Below, in pieces: positions 43,115-55,224 of a stretch of 64,000 nt of DNA. Numbering within the stretch: the first letter of the stretch is position 1; each line of letters starts with the position of its first letter. The stretch spans positions 739,501 through 803,500 of the forward strand of contig JANEZZ010000982.1 in NCBI GenBank assembly GCA_026122225.1, in the 5' to 3' direction. The position numbers were made by a program, and so were the translations under genes. Source of the stretch: Heloderma charlesbogerti (lineage: Eukaryota; Chordata; Lepidosauria; Squamata; Helodermatidae). The notes beneath the pieces are model-generated. The model had not been told where the DNA came from. It was given only the letters and a program-made list of their open reading frames with translations, and did no database searches.

Positions 43115-44864
43115 AAATCAGTTCTGAGAAGCTGACCTGATAGTATAGTGGGGCTTGGCAGGCAGAGGTGTTACAGTTTTGCCAGTTTGTCATTGGTTGA
43201 ACTGATTTGATGTCACAGAGTGACAGGGCAACCTAACTTTAAGCAGCTGAGTTCTAAAGGCGACTCGTAGCCCTTAGTCCTGCAATACTAAGGTCAAAGA
43301 GCAACTTTTGTTAAATTAGCTAATAGTTCCATGCCAAAGGCTTTTGAAAGACGATGTTTTTGTGCAGATCACAAGAGCAGTTTGAGGCCTTTTGAAATAC
43401 ACAAACAGATTATTCTTGCTTCTTTTAGTTTCTAATTAGCTGAATTAGCTTGGTCCATAGCAAATAGTAGCACCAGTTGCATTGTAGAGCATACCACATC
43501 CTCCATCCCCAGCTCTCTTCTACCATCCTCCCCATGAAAACCATCTATTGTTTGGAGTCAATATGACTTGACCTTTTTGGAAAATGTTGGTGCAGTGAAC
43601 CATTCTTATGAATGTATACACATTTCCTAATCACAGCTTGCAACATCCTGGACAATATTTCAAGAGATTAATAAAAGATCAGCAGAGCCAAGGTGTGCTA
43701 GCTAATGATTTGAGTATGTCAGAGATTTCACAAGACCAATTCACCTTGCCTAAATCGCCATGTTAAAAGATCAGTTGTGCGAATGGGATCTGCCCTACCA
43801 GCAGCTGGTTGGTAGATTTTTCCTGCTGTCGTGGTACCTGGGGCAGAAACCTTTTCAATACAATGGATGGGATAGCCCATTCATTGTGAGTGAATCTCAG
43901 AATCCCAGTGCTTGCTGTGAGCAGTGCATGACACAATATCACCATAATAAGTCACTCTCTTAATGAGCTGGGGAGTGGATGGGAGATTAAGATAGATCTC
44001 TTCTGCAGTTGAGTCAGCTGAGTGCCAGAAAAAGCACGGTCAGTGTGTAAGCTTGCAGAGGTTAATATATTCGCCCCTATTGTGCCTTTATATGAAAAGC
44101 GATACTGTGGTTTAGCCTCTGATTGTATGGGATACAAATGCCATGGGCAGTATGAGAGTTGTTGGGAACATAAAAAGCAATGCTGTGCATGTCTGTCTTC
44201 CTTCTGAAATGATTTCTTGGGGATAACTTCAGTCCTCATAAAACGCTACAAATAGCCGCACCAAACACAAAGACTGAAAAGGCAGAAATGAATGCAAAAA
44301 GAGGAGCATCGACCAGAGCTATATTACAAGCAATGGTCAAAAGTTTGGAGATCGAAAGGGGCTTGGTTTCTGTAGTCACTTTGTGAAAGGAAAAAAGCAG
44401 TCAGTGATCAAAGACGTGGCTGTTTTCAGGATCTGGCTTTGTCATTCAAGGGCCTATGAGTTCTGATAAAATGAAAGGATTGTAGTGGCTAGTGGAAAAG
44501 GAGGAATTTGGGCATTTTGCCAATGCTATTGATTTTACAGAAAGCAACATGAGTGGCGTGACGATTTAAAGCTGCAATCCCAGCAGTGTTCCACATATGA
44601 AAATAGGGACGACTGATGTGCATGAGTACCTGGGTGGTTCCAGGGGCATGGTCTAGTGAGCACCAGTGGGTCATGGGGCAGAGCCCAGCAAGTCATGGAG
44701 CGCACACACAAAGAAGAAACATGGAACAACAATTCATCCATTAACCACTATGACACAGAAAATCTGACATGGTAGATAATGTTGTGGAGTAATTCTTCTA
44801 TTTTTGGCTTGAGGAAAAGAGGGGGTATTTTAATTCTCCCAGGTCTTTTAAGTTAGTACCCCTT
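43115..44864. other. unannotated intron, repeat-poor
   Basis: About 1.75 kb with no recognised repeat, exon or RNA gene; short frames only. Confidence 0.4.
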
Positions 44865-45036
44865 GTATATTTTAATAGGCTGTTGTGACCTGTTGCTGTG
44901 TTGACTGCTGTTTTAACTATTGTTTATTGCATTTGATTTTTCTAAATGTGTGTAGTATTTCATCACCTTAATATGGTGTAAATTGCCCTGGAATCAATGA
45001 CAAAGGGCAGCATATAATCTTCTAAATTAAATAATA
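44865..45036 (+). mobile_element. L2-like LINE 3' tail
   Basis: A T-rich 3' UTR with TTGACTGCTGTTTTAACTATT, then GTAAATTGCCCTGGAATCAA and a TAAATTAAATAA tail. Confidence 0.55.
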
Positions 45037-46793
45037 CAGTGTGGAGACATTCCATGGCAAGTGTGCAAAGTTTTCTCAATGGACAATTCAATGACAAAAA
45101 AGTTACCTGAAGGGTGGAAATTTGATAACCTCTGATTTTAGAGGGTCTGAACAGGAAAGCACTAAAAAGATCGGAGTTTCTGTGTCAGGGAGCTTAAAAA
45201 GGAGTTAAGAATGGAATTAAGAGTTGTTACATCTTGTAGGAGGAGGCCTCAAGAAACAATCCAGATCAGGTCAAGCCCACTGAAGTCCAATTGAAATAAG
45301 TGGGTCATGAGCAAGTCAGTTCCTCTGACTGGAGGCACCCAGAGTGAAATCCAGGTGAACAGGAACAAGACCTTACATAGAGATGGCCAACTGGAAGCCC
45401 AGGGACCAAATCTACCCACCAAGGTGATTTGATCTAGTTCTTGATGGTCCTGCTGAATTTTAATCAAGATGTGGTGAAACGTTTCCTGGCCATTCCATTT
45501 CCATAAGAAAAGTAAAGAATGAAATAGAGACATCTGACATCACTCTATTTTTAACGTGACATCTTGCTTTTGGATTTTATCTGTAATGGCTGTGAAGCAG
45601 ACTGTAGCAACTGAACAGAGGCGCCAAGGTTCGAATGCCAATTCATCCATGGTTGACATTGGATTAGATTACTGTCTTGTGACACTGGTCCCCGAGAATA
45701 CAGAAATTGGCTCTTCCTGCTGTGAGCCATGCCCATTCTATGGTATGGCTGAGAAGGAAAGGTGGTGGTGGTAGTGGTGATGTTGTAGATAACTACATTT
45801 CTCCCCTTTGGACTTCCTGCAAGAGACATTTACTCAACTGTGCAGGTTCTAGTCCTTGTTGCCTTCCCCTCTGTTGGGCTGCAAAAGAGTAAACAGACAA
45901 TCTATTCACTGTGCCCATGCAGCTTGTGACTTTATAGATTTCAATCATGTTCTCTTCTCCGTTGTCTCCTGGAACTCTAAAAAGAATGATTTCTACCTGC
46001 CCACTTTTCTCTCTCCCTTTATTTTATCCCACCTCCCCCGGTGTTGCTCTTTAATCCTTTCCAAATTTTTGTGCACTGACAACAGTTTCAACGCAGGTTT
46101 TTGTGGGAAGGGGATGAAAAGGAGAAATGACAAAGTTGCTGCTTCTGTGCAGAGGCTGACACACGCTCTCTGTGCTGAAAGACCCCTGGCAAACCCGCTT
46201 TGAGAGGACATGTGTTTTGAAGCCCTTCCTCTCCTTCTCTCTGGGAGTCCCCCACTGCGCTGTCCTACCTGTCACAGCACTAATTGGTTGCTCCCCTTGG
46301 CATTACCTGCCGAGAGGCTAATGACTGCATGAACAGGACACAGGTACATTAAACTGCCCTTCTTGTTTTTGTAACAGTGGATACTCCACGCTGAATGTAA
46401 CTTGCTATGTTAGAGGAGTTGGCATTCATACCATCTATGTTTGAACTTCCTTTTGTGTGGAGGAAAGCAGGGACGTCGCTTTCTTTCTTTGTGACTATGG
46501 AACCAGAAGATCTGTGTCTCCAACGGTGCTTTTCTTAGGTGCTGTTTGCCCTAACTCACATTGGCAGGGAGATGGCAGGCTGGGTGGAATTGCTGCATGA
46601 TTTTTCCTGAAGTGATATTTTGAGGCAAAAGTAGAGACTCCTGCCCGAGTGAAATATCCAAGGCCTTTGGAGAGGAGTGTCATTGATATGGCTGGCAAAC
46701 TTCCACAGGAATTAGATGGGTTCACATGTCCCTACCAGGGACCCACAGAACACATGAATGCAAGTTGTTAGTCAAGCTGTATGGCAGGTGTGC
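45037..46793. other. unannotated intron, repeat-poor
   Basis: Mostly unique-looking. The interval about 46240-46350, with CAGCACTAATTGGTTGCTCC and CATTACCTGCCGAGAGGC, is a candidate conserved element by appearance only. No gene. Confidence 0.4.
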
Positions 46794-46862
46794 TCTGCAA
46801 TGAGCAGGGGGTTGGACTCGAGGGCCTTGTAGGCCCCTTCCAACCCTAGTATTCTATGATTT
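46794..46862 (+). mobile_element. CR1 3' end fragment
   Basis: CAATGAGCAGGGGGTTGGAC, CTTGTAGGCCCCTTCCAACC and CTAGTATTCTATGATT: the terminal 70 bp of CR1, or of a 5S SINE that shares this tail. Confidence 0.85.
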
Positions 46863-47965
46863 TCCTCTTGGGAGTCTAAAGGCAGTGAAGAACTCTCCAT
46901 GCTGTGGGCAAAGTTGATAAGACAGATCTGGGATGAAAGTTGCTACTTGTGGGTTTCTGCTCAAATGACGCATCTCAGGAGTTGAAAGAAAGGCAAAAAG
47001 AGTTTCACCACATGCTCTTCCTGCTAATTTTGTATGCTGATCCCAGCTACTGCTTCTCTGTTGAAAATCAGCACCAAGAGGGAAGACATTGGTAGGTGAA
47101 AGGAGGGTTGCTTAACCTACCAACTGCTTCCCTTCCTCCCCCAGCTGCTTGTGCTTCAGTCAAGGTTCCAGACCTGCATTTGTTTTTCCAGCTTGGGGCA
47201 GAGGAGTTGCAGTGAAAAGGATGAAACAAACAACCCTCCTCACAGCTGCTGTTCCTCCTCAGCAAATTATCCTTTCTGGTAACCACCTCACAGTGAAGCA
47301 GCAGTGCATATGATCTACATGTATTAGTAACAGTTAGAATACTTAGCTCTATGCTCTGCTACCACACTTCTCATGCTGGTTCTGTGCACCCTTAGCATTG
47401 GCTGTATGGCCAACCAACACAACCTACATGCGATCTAGGGTGATCAGTGTCTTGGGAAGGCAGCATTTCAGAAGTGGTGTTTGCCTTGGGTTATCTAGCA
47501 AAGCAGAGCCAGAGCACCCTGCTTTGCCAGCTCCATATAACTGGCTCCCTCCTCACTGCTGCTCAGCTCTTTCTGGGGATGGAGATCACGGGGTGAGATG
47601 GAGCAGGCTTCCCACTGAGAAAGGAAAGGCTCAATGGAAACCTTTGGAAACGAACCATTGCTTAAGCCTGGAGGCAACATCTCCTGATGGAGCCACCTTC
47701 CTTCACCCCTCACGAGAGGAGGGGCTTCAGGGAGGGGAGGGGCCTCAGCCTGGGTCTTGGCAAGCTGGTTGAAGAAGTCTGATGGGTCAGATCTAGTCCA
47801 TGGGCTGGAGGTTCTCCAGTATTTGATCCATCATGACTCAGTATAAGGCAGCTTGCTATGTAACTATGTGGTGTCAGCTCCAGGCCATAGCATAGCCAAT
47901 GCACTTTTGATGTAACAGATAGTTGGATTCCATGACTTCCTTTGGATATGAATAAATCCAATAAC
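46863..47965. other. unannotated intronic sequence
   Basis: A short SINE-tail-like block GACTCAGTATAAGGCAGCTT lies at about 47836. Otherwise unassigned. Confidence 0.35.
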
Positions 47966-48471
47966 TAGGGATGGGCAAACTCACCTCCATCCGCACTGTG
48001 AGCTGCTCGCCGTCACCTCTCTGGCCACTTGACCCTGTTCACTGTGTGTGGCAAGCCGCCACGTGGTCTGTGGGTGCCCAACAAGCAGCGTGTGGCCACC
48101 TGCCCCCTTGCCGAGCCACCATTTTGTGTAGAAATGGCTCAGCCTTTTTCATAAATCCTCATTTATGGAAAGGGGAGCCATAAAACAGCCAGTTATGCGA
48201 GATTACAGGTGTACCTGGTCAATTTATGCCTGTAATCTTGCGTAAATGGCTGCTTTACAGCCACCATTTCTGTAAATGGGGATGTACGAAAGAGGCCGGG
48301 CCACCATCCTTACACAAAATGGCAGCTTGGCAGACCAGCAGGGACTGCTGCATTTGCCCAGCTCAGTGTGCACTGAGTTGGACAAATGTGGGGGTCCATG
48401 GACTGGCATCTTGGGGGTGGGGGAGAAATCACAAAGTCTCGAGCCCCAACCGGATGCCCGCAACATCCCTA
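47966..48471. mobile_element. hAT-like non-autonomous element
   Basis: Flanks CCAATAAC (47958-47965) and CCAATACC (48472-48479) agree at 7 of 8. Ends TAGGGATGGGCAAAC and CGCAACATCCCTA. The centre is palindromic: GCGAGATTACAGGTGTACC against GCCTGTAATCTTGCGTAAAT, bordered by GCCACCATTTT/AAATGGTGGC-type arms. 506 bp, no coding capacity. Confidence 0.88.
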
Positions 48472-49565
48472 CCAATACCATTTCCTGCAACATTAGGAAT
48501 GCCCTATTATAGTTGGTTTGCTTCTTGTCTACAGTAGCTAGAACACAACTTTAAATATCAGCTAAGGCTTGTATTTTCAGTCACTGGGGCTGACAGTCCA
48601 TTCCCCATTTTCTACTGCTTTACCTGCTTTCTGCAAACATCTTAATTTTCGGGAGGACAAATCATTAATGCACTGTTTAATCGCTATATTAGACAACCAA
48701 CACAGTCCACTTGTGCATGGGGAAAAAACAAAACAAAAACTGGGTTTCCAGTCTGAGAACAAACATCTGGGCAAAATAAACTGAAAATAAGAGCTAAATA
48801 CTCATACTGCAGTGTTTCGGATTAGCATTGCCAAAAGATGGCAGGCATCCATCAGCCATTAGCTCACTAGATTCCTTTAATATTAATATGCACATTTCTT
48901 GATGGACATCACAAATGCTGAAGATGATAATGACAGTGAGCTAATAAGGCAGCATAGTATGAATATTTCCTATTGGCTAGCCCTAAAATTGGTCTCAAAT
49001 GTATAATATTAACCTAGATTGGGCATTGCACTCCCCATTTATTGCTGATGCTATATTTAGGTGCATTGGCTGCAAGATACTCACCACCTGTTCTGCCCAA
49101 GGGGTAGCCAAAATGCCCATTTTATAAGAGATTGGTGGAGATCAAGGGCCAGTTCCCCAGCTGTAGGGAATAGATGCACTTCCATTGGTGCTAATGGATC
49201 GATGCCCATAAACAGCAGCTGAGGATTTAGACCTAGCGTTGGTAAAAAAAAATTCTACTGGCATGCTCCACTTTTAGGTGTTGTTAAATAAAGCACTATT
49301 AATGCTTAAAATTGGTTGTTTTCACCTCTTGACACTGCAGCTGCAAGCACAGGACTCTGTCCTCTCTTCTAGAGTCCAGGAATTCCCATTAGTTCATATG
49401 GAGGGATGTAGGTACAACGGCTCACTTCATATATGTTTGAAAGGGTCATATGCTCCTGGATAGATTCCTGTGGATTAGTGATCACTGGCCAAGTATCATC
49501 AGCACCACTGGGGGCATAAACACATATGGGGAGATGGGAGAGATGAACTTCCCTCCATCTTAGAC
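48472..49565. other. unannotated AT-rich intron
   Basis: Unique-looking sequence. No recognised repeat or gene. Confidence 0.4.
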
Positions 49566-50393
49566 TAGGGATGGCAGAGAATTCTGCCACGGATCACGGT
49601 GAGGCCAAATGCCAGTGCATTCGGCCCCCCGAAATCTGTGGCAGAACGGCCTGCCACCCCCCTGCCCCCCCGCGGATCCCCCCCAGGACGAGATTTACCT
49701 GGGGCGGATCTTCCGGGCTGCGGCGGCTGCAGCGGCTGGTCTTCCGACCGGCTGCTGCCACCGCCATTTGCAGTCTTGTCGCTTTGTTTGTTTGTTTTTT
49801 TACAAGATGTGATAGGCTACGTAAAGACCTACGTAGCCTATCACGTCTGGCTTTAAAAAAAAACAAAAAAAGCATGTACGCAAATGCATTCCTTATTTTT
49901 GTTCGCCTTAGTCTACATAAATATTTACGTAGACTAAGACGGCGAAAATAAGGGGGAACGCAAAAAGCGTCCGCTACGCTATTTGCGTTCCCCTTATTTT
50001 TGCCATCTTAGTCAACGTAAATATTTACGTAGACTAAGGCGGACAAAAATAAGGAACACAAATGGCGGCGGCCGTAGCCGCCGCCATTTGCGTACGCGCG
50101 TTGTTGTTTTTTTAAGCATTTTTAAGACTTACGTGATAGGCTACGTAAGTCTTTATGTAGCCTATCACAGCTGACTACAGGGACGCAAACGGCGGCGACT
50201 ACAGCCTCCGCCATTTGCGTCTCTGCTAGCCAGCAGCCGGATGTCTGGTTGCTGGCGGAGCTGGCTGGCGGCTCTGTGGAATCCCCGCGGAGTGGAGCCA
50301 GCCAGCGAGGATTCCGGGGGGAGGGACGGAGCTCCTCCCCCCCCCCCAGCGGAACCCGGCAGAGCCAGGTAAGGGGACTTTCATACATCCCTA
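49566..50393 (-). mobile_element. palindrome-array hAT-like element, copy F, inverted, perfect TSD
   Basis: TCTTAGAC at 49558-49565 and 50394-50401 is a perfect octamer duplication. The left end TAGGGATGGCAGAGAATTC corresponds to the right end of copy A, and the right end TCATACATCCCTA to A's left end. TACGT-core palindromes lie at about 49808, 49907, 50008 and 50133. CAAATGGC-type palindromes lie at 49957, 50056 and 50181, with a half-palindrome at 49873. GC-rich end blocks flank the array. 828 bp. Confidence 0.93.
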
Positions 50394-50611
50394 TCTTAGA
50401 CATGGCAGTGATACTATTGGCTCCATCTTTATGAGAGTTGTCACAGGGAATTCATAAATGTTACTTAGGGATGAAAGAAACCTGTGGGCTACCAAGAGCT
50501 TTCTCTGATTTAATGTGGCCCACTGGCCCATCAAGGTTAGTGGGAAGAGAGATATGGTGGCTGCTGTCTGACTCAGCTGATTGAACAGAATGCACACCCA
50601 GCCATACTGGG

Positions 50612-51041
50612 TAGGGATGTACGAATCCCCTTACCTCGCATCCGTGGGGGGGGGTGTCTGCAGGGCGGGGAGGCGATCCGTTCCTCCCCCCAGAATTCTC
50701 AATGGGGGGGCGATCCTCCCCCCCTGGAATCCGAGCTGGCTCCGTCCCAGCCCCCATCTGCCCAGAACAGTGCTCTCTGGATGCAAATGGCATCAGCTAT
50801 GCCATTTGCATCCCCGTTTCTTCTTGCGATAGGCTACGCATCTCTATTTACATAGATATTTACATAGCCTATCGTGTGGAAAACCAGGGATGCAAATGGC
50901 GTCCACTATGCCGTTTGCGTCCCTGTTTTTTCACGCAATAGGCTACGTAAGTATCTACGTAAAGTCGTAAACAGAGACGAGTAGCCTATCATGAGGAAAA
51001 ACAGGGACACAAACAGCATAGCGGACGCCCTTTGCATCCGA
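50612..51041 (+). mobile_element. palindrome-array hAT-like element, copy G, truncated
   Basis: The left end TAGGGATGTACGAATCC and GC block are intact. Palindromes at 50779 (CAAATGGC), 50826 (TACGT-type), 50889, 50936 (TACGT-type with about 15 extra bases at its centre) and 51004 follow. Sequence similarity stops at about 51041, the end of the last CAAATGGC-type palindrome. The right GC block and terminus are missing. It lies 218 bp from copy F. Confidence 0.85.
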
Positions 51042-51069
51042 TCACTTCCTTCTGGGTTCTGCACAGACG

Positions 51070-51138
51070 GCTATTGGGCGTTGGCTATTGGGCGGTATAG
51101 AATTGAAATAAATAAAAATAAAATAAAATAAATAAAAA
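51070..51138 (+). mobile_element. L2-like LINE 3' tail
   Basis: CTATTGGGCGGTATAGAATTG followed by repeated AATAAA units is the L2-like terminal signature (compare the + copy ending at 62395). Confidence 0.7.
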
Positions 51139-51139
51139 G

Positions 51140-51301
51140 GTGATCATGAAAATGCATATATTTGCGTATACGCAAAACGGTGCCGTGAAAAGCCCATATA
51201 GTCAAGATTACAGGCATTTGCATGCCTGCAATCTTCTTGCCAATATGGGCTATTCACAGCCCCATTTTGTGTGTATGCAAAAATGCACTTTTTGTGATCA
51301 C
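51140..51301. repeat. long imperfect palindrome
   Basis: GTGATCATGAAAATGCATAT and GCGTATACGCAAAACGG on the left pair with GCAAAAATGCACTTTTTGTG and CCCCATTTTGTG on the right. The centre AAGATTACAGGCATTTGCAT resembles the centre of 47966-48471. Probably the core of another hAT-like element whose ends are not resolved. Confidence 0.65.
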
Positions 51302-52039
51302 CATTTTTTCCCAAAAAATGTCTATCACGGAGCTTGGCACTGCCACCCAAGTGAATGTGGGCAGCGCAGCAAGCACAGGCAAGGGCAAGCAGGGGCAGGG
51401 GCTTGGTGAGCACAGCTCAGGGGTGTGGGCAGGGGGGAGCGCCACCAGATTCCTAGATGGAATCAGGCACCCGCACTATCCATCCTCTACAAATGACAAG
51501 CTCAGACCTTCAGCAAGAGCCATTAGTCCCTCTCTGGCAGCCTGCCTGCTGGACTGGGAGGAAGACAGGAGAGAGAAGGGAGGTGGTGCAGAAGAGAGAG
51601 GGAAAAGGGGGTGACCTCACTCACATTTGGCCCTGGTCCTATATGCACCCCTTGACAGATCACCCCTGAAGGAACATGGCCCTTGACAGGGGGGGGGAAG
51701 GTTACCTTCCCCTGCTTTACAGATTTGTAGACTGAAGACAATCCTGCTCTCCATGAGCAGAGAATTGAGACTTCTGCTGTTCGGGGGACTCAGCGTTCCC
51801 CGAAATTGCAGCACTACAACCCTCTGCCCTCTGTTCCTCCCACTAGGGTAGGGATAGGTCAAGGAGGAGATAGTGAGAGTGGTTGGGGCACACGCAGCAA
51901 CGACAACTCTGGGCTGCTCCTGGCTGCTCGCTGAGCTCCAGGACGCTCTGCAACCGGGTCTGTCAGTGCTCCATTGCTCAGTGAGTGGGGGGCCAGTGGG
52001 CCGGGCATGGGGGAGTGCCTAATAGATATGTGGTGGCAA
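51302..52039. other. unannotated intronic sequence
   Basis: Moderately GC-rich. Nothing recognised. Confidence 0.3.
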
Positions 52040-52262
52040 TGCTTTACAGCAGTTAGAATGTTAGGCTAGGACTCTGGTAGCTGAGATTAAAATTAAGGCT
52101 CCTTAAGTGTCCTTGGGACAGTCACCGTCTCCCAGGCCAGCCTACCCCACGGGAAGTTGTGTGTTGTGACTTGTGAGGGTAAAATGAGAGGGGTGGCAGA
52201 GAACCACATGTCATATTGAGTTCCTTCCTTGGAGGAAAGGTGGGGTATAAATGTGCCAAGTG
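52040..52262 (+). mobile_element. tRNA/CORE-type SINE
   Basis: CCTTGGGACAGTCACCGTCTC, CCAGCCTACCCCACGGGAAG and GGTAAAATGAGAGGG precede GAGGAAAGGTGGGGTATAAA, the LINE-type tail. Same family as 38771-39022 but in + orientation and more diverged; the tRNA head is degraded. Confidence 0.65.
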
Positions 52263-52932
52263 AATCATCCAGATGACACAATTGCACAGGTGACACAATT
52301 GCCAGGAGCAGGGTAAAGCATCATGTGTGATTGAGCTTGGGCCACCCGCTGACATGAGAGGGGGAGTAACCACCACAAAGCTGAATAGGAGTGGCATCAG
52401 GATCAGGTCCAGACTCCCTGCAGTGACCGTGGAAGTGGATTCACGGTCACAGGAGAAGGGGAAGGAATCAAGGAGCTCAAGGAGACAGGGAACAATCTTC
52501 CCAAGGGCAGGCTGAATCAGTTGGATGAAAGCTCAACCACAACATCTTCTGTGGGAACTCAGCAACTCTTGTGGGGTCGCGGGGAGGTGAGCATGGTAGA
52601 TGCATGGATCAGATGTAGAGTCAAGAGGGAGGAGCAGCATAAGGAAGTAAGGTGTTCAACCAGGTTCACAGGAGGTCTCTGGGGGAAGACCCTCCCTGAG
52701 GGCTGACTGATAAAGGTTTCCAGGGTCTGTGCTGTAGACTAGTGTCAGAATTGCCACAACTTTCCCTTCTACTATTGTGCATCTTTAGATAAGCTATTAG
52801 TGTTATGTCAGCTTAAGGGATGTTTGCATTGGGTTATCAGAAGATGACCAAGTCTCTGTAACTTGAATTGCTGATGGACTGATTGCTTAGCATAATAAAA
52901 CCTATTTACTTGAGAATTACTTCTTTGTTTGA
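52263..52932. other. unannotated intronic sequence
   Basis: Nothing recognised. Confidence 0.3.

Positions 52933-52965
<33 letters not shown>
52933..52965. repeat. (CA)n microsatellite
   Basis: Uninterrupted CA run of about 33 bp. Confidence 0.95.
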
Positions 52966-52966
<1 letters not shown>

Positions 52967-53122
52967 CGGGGAGGGCTCCGACCTGACATGGGTGAATATG
53001 TTGGGCTATCCTTCTCCTCATCCCCGGTGCCTCCCAACCCCTTCCCTTCCCTTGCATAACTGTGGTGAGAGATCAACCCTACCATGCTCCCTCCTCCACG
53101 CCCACTTTGTCACCCTCTCATT

Positions 53123-54001
53123 TAGGGATGTACGAAAGTCACTTACCATTTCGCGGATTCATTCGCGGCGGGGGGGAGGTGCTCCGTCCTTCCCCCTGGA
53201 ATCCTCGATGGTGGGGAGGCGCTCCAGTCACCCCCCCTGGAATCCTGCCTGGCTGGCTCCGCTCCGCAGTGATTCCACGGAGCCGCCGGCCGGCTCCAGC
53301 CACGGCTGGACATCCGGCCACTGGGCAGCAGGGATGCAAATGGTGGCAGCCATTTCCCCTGTACTGAGCCGTGATAGTACATTCATGTACTATTCGTGAG
53401 CCATGGTAGTACATTCACGTACGCAAATGGCAGCGGCTACGGCGGCTGCCATTTGCGTTCTGTATTTTTCACCGTTTTAGCCTACATAAATATTTACGTA
53501 GGCTATTATGGCGAAATAAAGCGGAACACAAATGACATAGTGGGCGCCATTTGTGTTCCCCTTTTTTTGGCCGTAATAGCCTATATAAATATTTACGTAG
53601 GCTAAAGCGGCAAAAAATACAGAACGCAAATGGCGGCGGCTGTAGCCGCCGCCATTTGCGTATGCTTTTTCTTTTTTTTAAGCCTGCTGTGACAGGCTAC
53701 GTAAATACTTACGTAGCCTATCACGGCCTCCGCAGGGACGCAAAAGGCATCCCTGTGTTAGCCGTGATAGGCTACATATGTATTTACATAGCCTATCACT
53801 GCCGTGAAGAAGAAGCGAATGGTGGTCGCAGGGCGGCTGCCATTCTCAAGTCAGCGCCGACGGGAGCAGGTAAGTCCTCCGTTTCGCGCGACTTTCATGG
53901 GTTGGGAGGGCAGGGCTTCGTTCAGCGATGGATTTCGAGGGGCCAAATGCACTTGCATTCAGCCTCACCGAGATCCGTTGCGGAATTCTCTGACATCCCT
54001 A
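53123..54001 (+). mobile_element. palindrome-array hAT-like element, copy H
   Basis: Flanks CTCTCATT (53115-53122) and CTCTCATG (54002-54009) agree at 7 of 8. Ends TAGGGATGTACGAAAG and CTCTGACATCCCTA. CAAATGGC-type palindromes lie at about 53423, 53525 and 53619, with a short one at 53734. TACGT-type palindromes lie at 53470, 53572, 53689 and 53760. At about 53366-53420 an extra GTAGTACATTCACGTAC motif appears twice, which no other copy shows. 879 bp. Confidence 0.92.
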
Positions 54002-54083
54002 CTCTCATGTAGCCTCTGTGCCTTGCCCTTCACAGCCAGACAGCAGGATTGTGCCAGAGATGATTTTATATCTTTATATGTAG

Positions 54084-54154
<71 letters not shown>

Positions 54155-55224
54155 CCCTCTCTACAGGCACATGAGTTCTAGTCAGCTGCCATTTGTAAAA
54201 AGGAAATAAATAAACAAACAAACAAAACAAAACATAAAATCCCCGGATCTATCCCTTCTAAGAAAAGGATGTTGACAGTCCGTATGATGAAAACACCTGC
54301 TGGGAGCTTGTGACATGATAAATTGTGTGAATGAATGATTTACCAAACATATATCAGGGGCAACAAATGTCTCTCCCCCCCGCCCTACCACACACACATA
54401 CCTTTTTATGGTGGATAAACATTTTTACAGGTAGACCCAGCATATTCCTCAAAAACAGAGAGAAATGAGGGAGAGGGGAGAATTTAAACAATGTCCTACT
54501 GCCACTTTGTCATTATGTGGAAATCATTTCTGTAAAGGAAAAGAAACACAATGTGCCTAGCAGCATGTACATGACAGTGGTGATAGGTGGTGAAATAAGA
54601 ACATGTACACTCAATGGATGTGGTGGTAGACAATTTTCCTACGTAGAATATGATCACTACCTTGGAAGTGACAGGGGGAAGAACGACTGAGGACACATCT
54701 GGCTTGACAAGGAAAAGTTGCAGGTGATAGACTTGCCAAAACTGGGAAGAGGCACTTCTGGCTACTTGACCATTCAGGAGTAGGGCTGGATAGTGTCTGA
54801 ATCCAGTCTAAGAGGGAAAAAGTGGCATGTCTCATGAAAGTCACAGTTTTTAGACCTTGGCAGTAATATGTGAGAACTCATAGATGTCAGTCATATTGGA
54901 ACTGTTGCCTGGGGATTTTGGATGCTAGGAGCATCCACTTATTAGGTCTTTTTGTTAAAGATCAAGTGGAGGAGCTGGGCTGCCATGGAGCAATGCAATG
55001 AAACAGGGACATAGAGGTGAAAAATTAAAATATGGCACAAACTGACCAAGGTTTTGTAGAGAACTGTGTGAAGATCAATAATTCACACAGAAAATGGTTG
55101 TTTGTGAAGTGCTACATCCTTAACAAGACTGGTCCTGGTGGTCATACTGTGTGCATCAATGGGATGGCATGGGGTAAGGCACATTTAACTGTTACACCTA
55201 GTGATGGACAAAATGACCAGGTTC
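54002..55224. other. intron with a compound microsatellite
   Basis: AC run 54091-54118 and GA run 54118-54148; an AAAC/AAAT-rich stretch at 54200-54235. The remainder is unassigned. Confidence 0.6.
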
